A stretch of 6,455 nucleotides of DNA. Origin: Chitinophagaceae bacterium. Lineage in GTDB: Bacteria > Bacteroidota > Bacteroidia > Chitinophagales > Chitinophagaceae. The position numbers and the translations under genes were made by a program. Positions within the stretch are counted from its first letter, which is position 1; each line of letters opens with the position of its first letter. The notes below the pieces were generated by a model, which was given only the letters and a program-made list of their open reading frames with translations, did no database searches and was not told where the DNA came from. The stretch is taken from positions 1 through 6,455 of the forward strand of contig CANCKV010000197.1 of the NCBI GenBank assembly GCA_947378615.1. The letters run 5' to 3'. Shown here piece after piece: positions 6,164 through 6,455 of the stretch.

Positions 6164-6455
6164 GTCGATGTGAACTTTTAATAATATAAAGTTTGATTAA
6201 CTATTACTTTTAAATGTTAAAATATGTTGATTAGTATAATATTTGGACTATCTACCTCAAGGAACTCATCGGTTTACACTCTAAGTCGCAGAGATTTCTT
6301 TGTTTTAATTAAATAATTTACAACATCACCCTCTGCTCCAATAAGATACAATCTGATAAATTGTAAGAATGGGTTATACAAAATTTCATGAAATTGTTTT
6401 TGCTTCGATTTAATTTGTTTGTAAACAAACGTAATTTTAATTCAAAGAGCATGGA
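6164..6455. other. Intergenic region upstream of the pheA leader, no supported gene
   Basis: I see no convincing gene here. The stretch is very AT-rich next to the promoter (about 6164-6245). Around 6277-6300 lies ACTCTAAGTCGCAGAGATTTC, reminiscent of the short CGCAGAG-type intergenic repeats common in Bacteroidota, though it is too short to assign. A minus-strand frame open to the right edge (6318-6452, 44 codons from an ATG) lacks recognisable features. An ATG on the plus strand at 6451 could be the start of a divergent gene continuing outside the window, but only five bases of it are present. Confidence 0.5.
6413..6454 (+). repeat. Partial second copy of the pheA-downstream intergenic segment
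   Basis: Three blocks, ATTTGTTTGT (6413-6422), AATTTTAATTCAAA (6433-6446) and CATGG (6450-6454), recur in the same order and with nearly the same spacing on the minus strand at 5098-5061, in the loop of the inverted repeat downstream of pheA. The spacers differ (10 versus 9 bases, 3 versus 0). This suggests a short dispersed element, cut here by the window edge. The heptamer arms are not seen on the visible flank of this copy. Confidence 0.45.

Noticed and set aside
6417..6430. Small hairpin GTTTG-TAAA-CAAAC
   Set aside because: The stem is only five pairs of weak composition with no U-tract, so it is not a credible terminator.
6318..6452. Minus-strand 44-codon frame open to the right edge
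   Set aside because: It is short, has no recognisable features and sits in an AT-rich intergenic stretch. It could be the tail of a gene outside the window, but this cannot be judged from here.

Overview
The window is AT-rich and reads as chromosomal DNA of a Bacteroidota member. The supporting signs are a stand-alone prephenate dehydratase of the Bacteroidota type (no fused chorismate mutase), a near-perfect Bacteroidota -7 promoter element (TAnnTTTG), almost no Shine-Dalgarno sites, and dense lysine/asparagine/isoleucine-rich reading frames. All genes supported here lie on the minus strand, so transcription runs from the right edge to the left.

Right part (about 5977-6455): a non-coding leader for phenylalanine biosynthesis. 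It holds a promoter -7 box, a 21-residue leader peptide with six Phe residues, a 9-bp antiterminator pairing and a rho-independent terminator. Together these form a complete-looking phenylalanine attenuator, E. coli pheL-like in logic, directly upstream of pheA (5119-5976).

Middle (5011-5118): a short gap occupied by a 27-bp-arm imperfect inverted repeat built from degenerate TGATGAG-like heptamers. The segment between the arms partly recurs at the extreme right edge of the window.

Left part (25-5010): four tandem, same-strand paralogues of a roughly 375-400 residue family that I do not recognise. They share an ungapped N-terminal block (YL..D..C..GQ, residues 26-37 in all four), a central SNAKLILELL-like block, a variable acidic linker, a TALQLKALN..LS block, a C-terminal LW.FY...VV / NN..YP.Y.P block, a second variable linker and a very short conserved tail (KK-aromatic-aliphatic...). 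The middle two copies are the closest pair, and the pheA-proximal copy is the most diverged. The distal copy has a TTG in place of the ATG start and a one-base frameshift, so it looks like a decaying member. No signal peptide or membrane segment is evident, so cytoplasmic proteins are likely. Their function is unknown, and nothing in the sequence ties them to Phe synthesis beyond adjacency.
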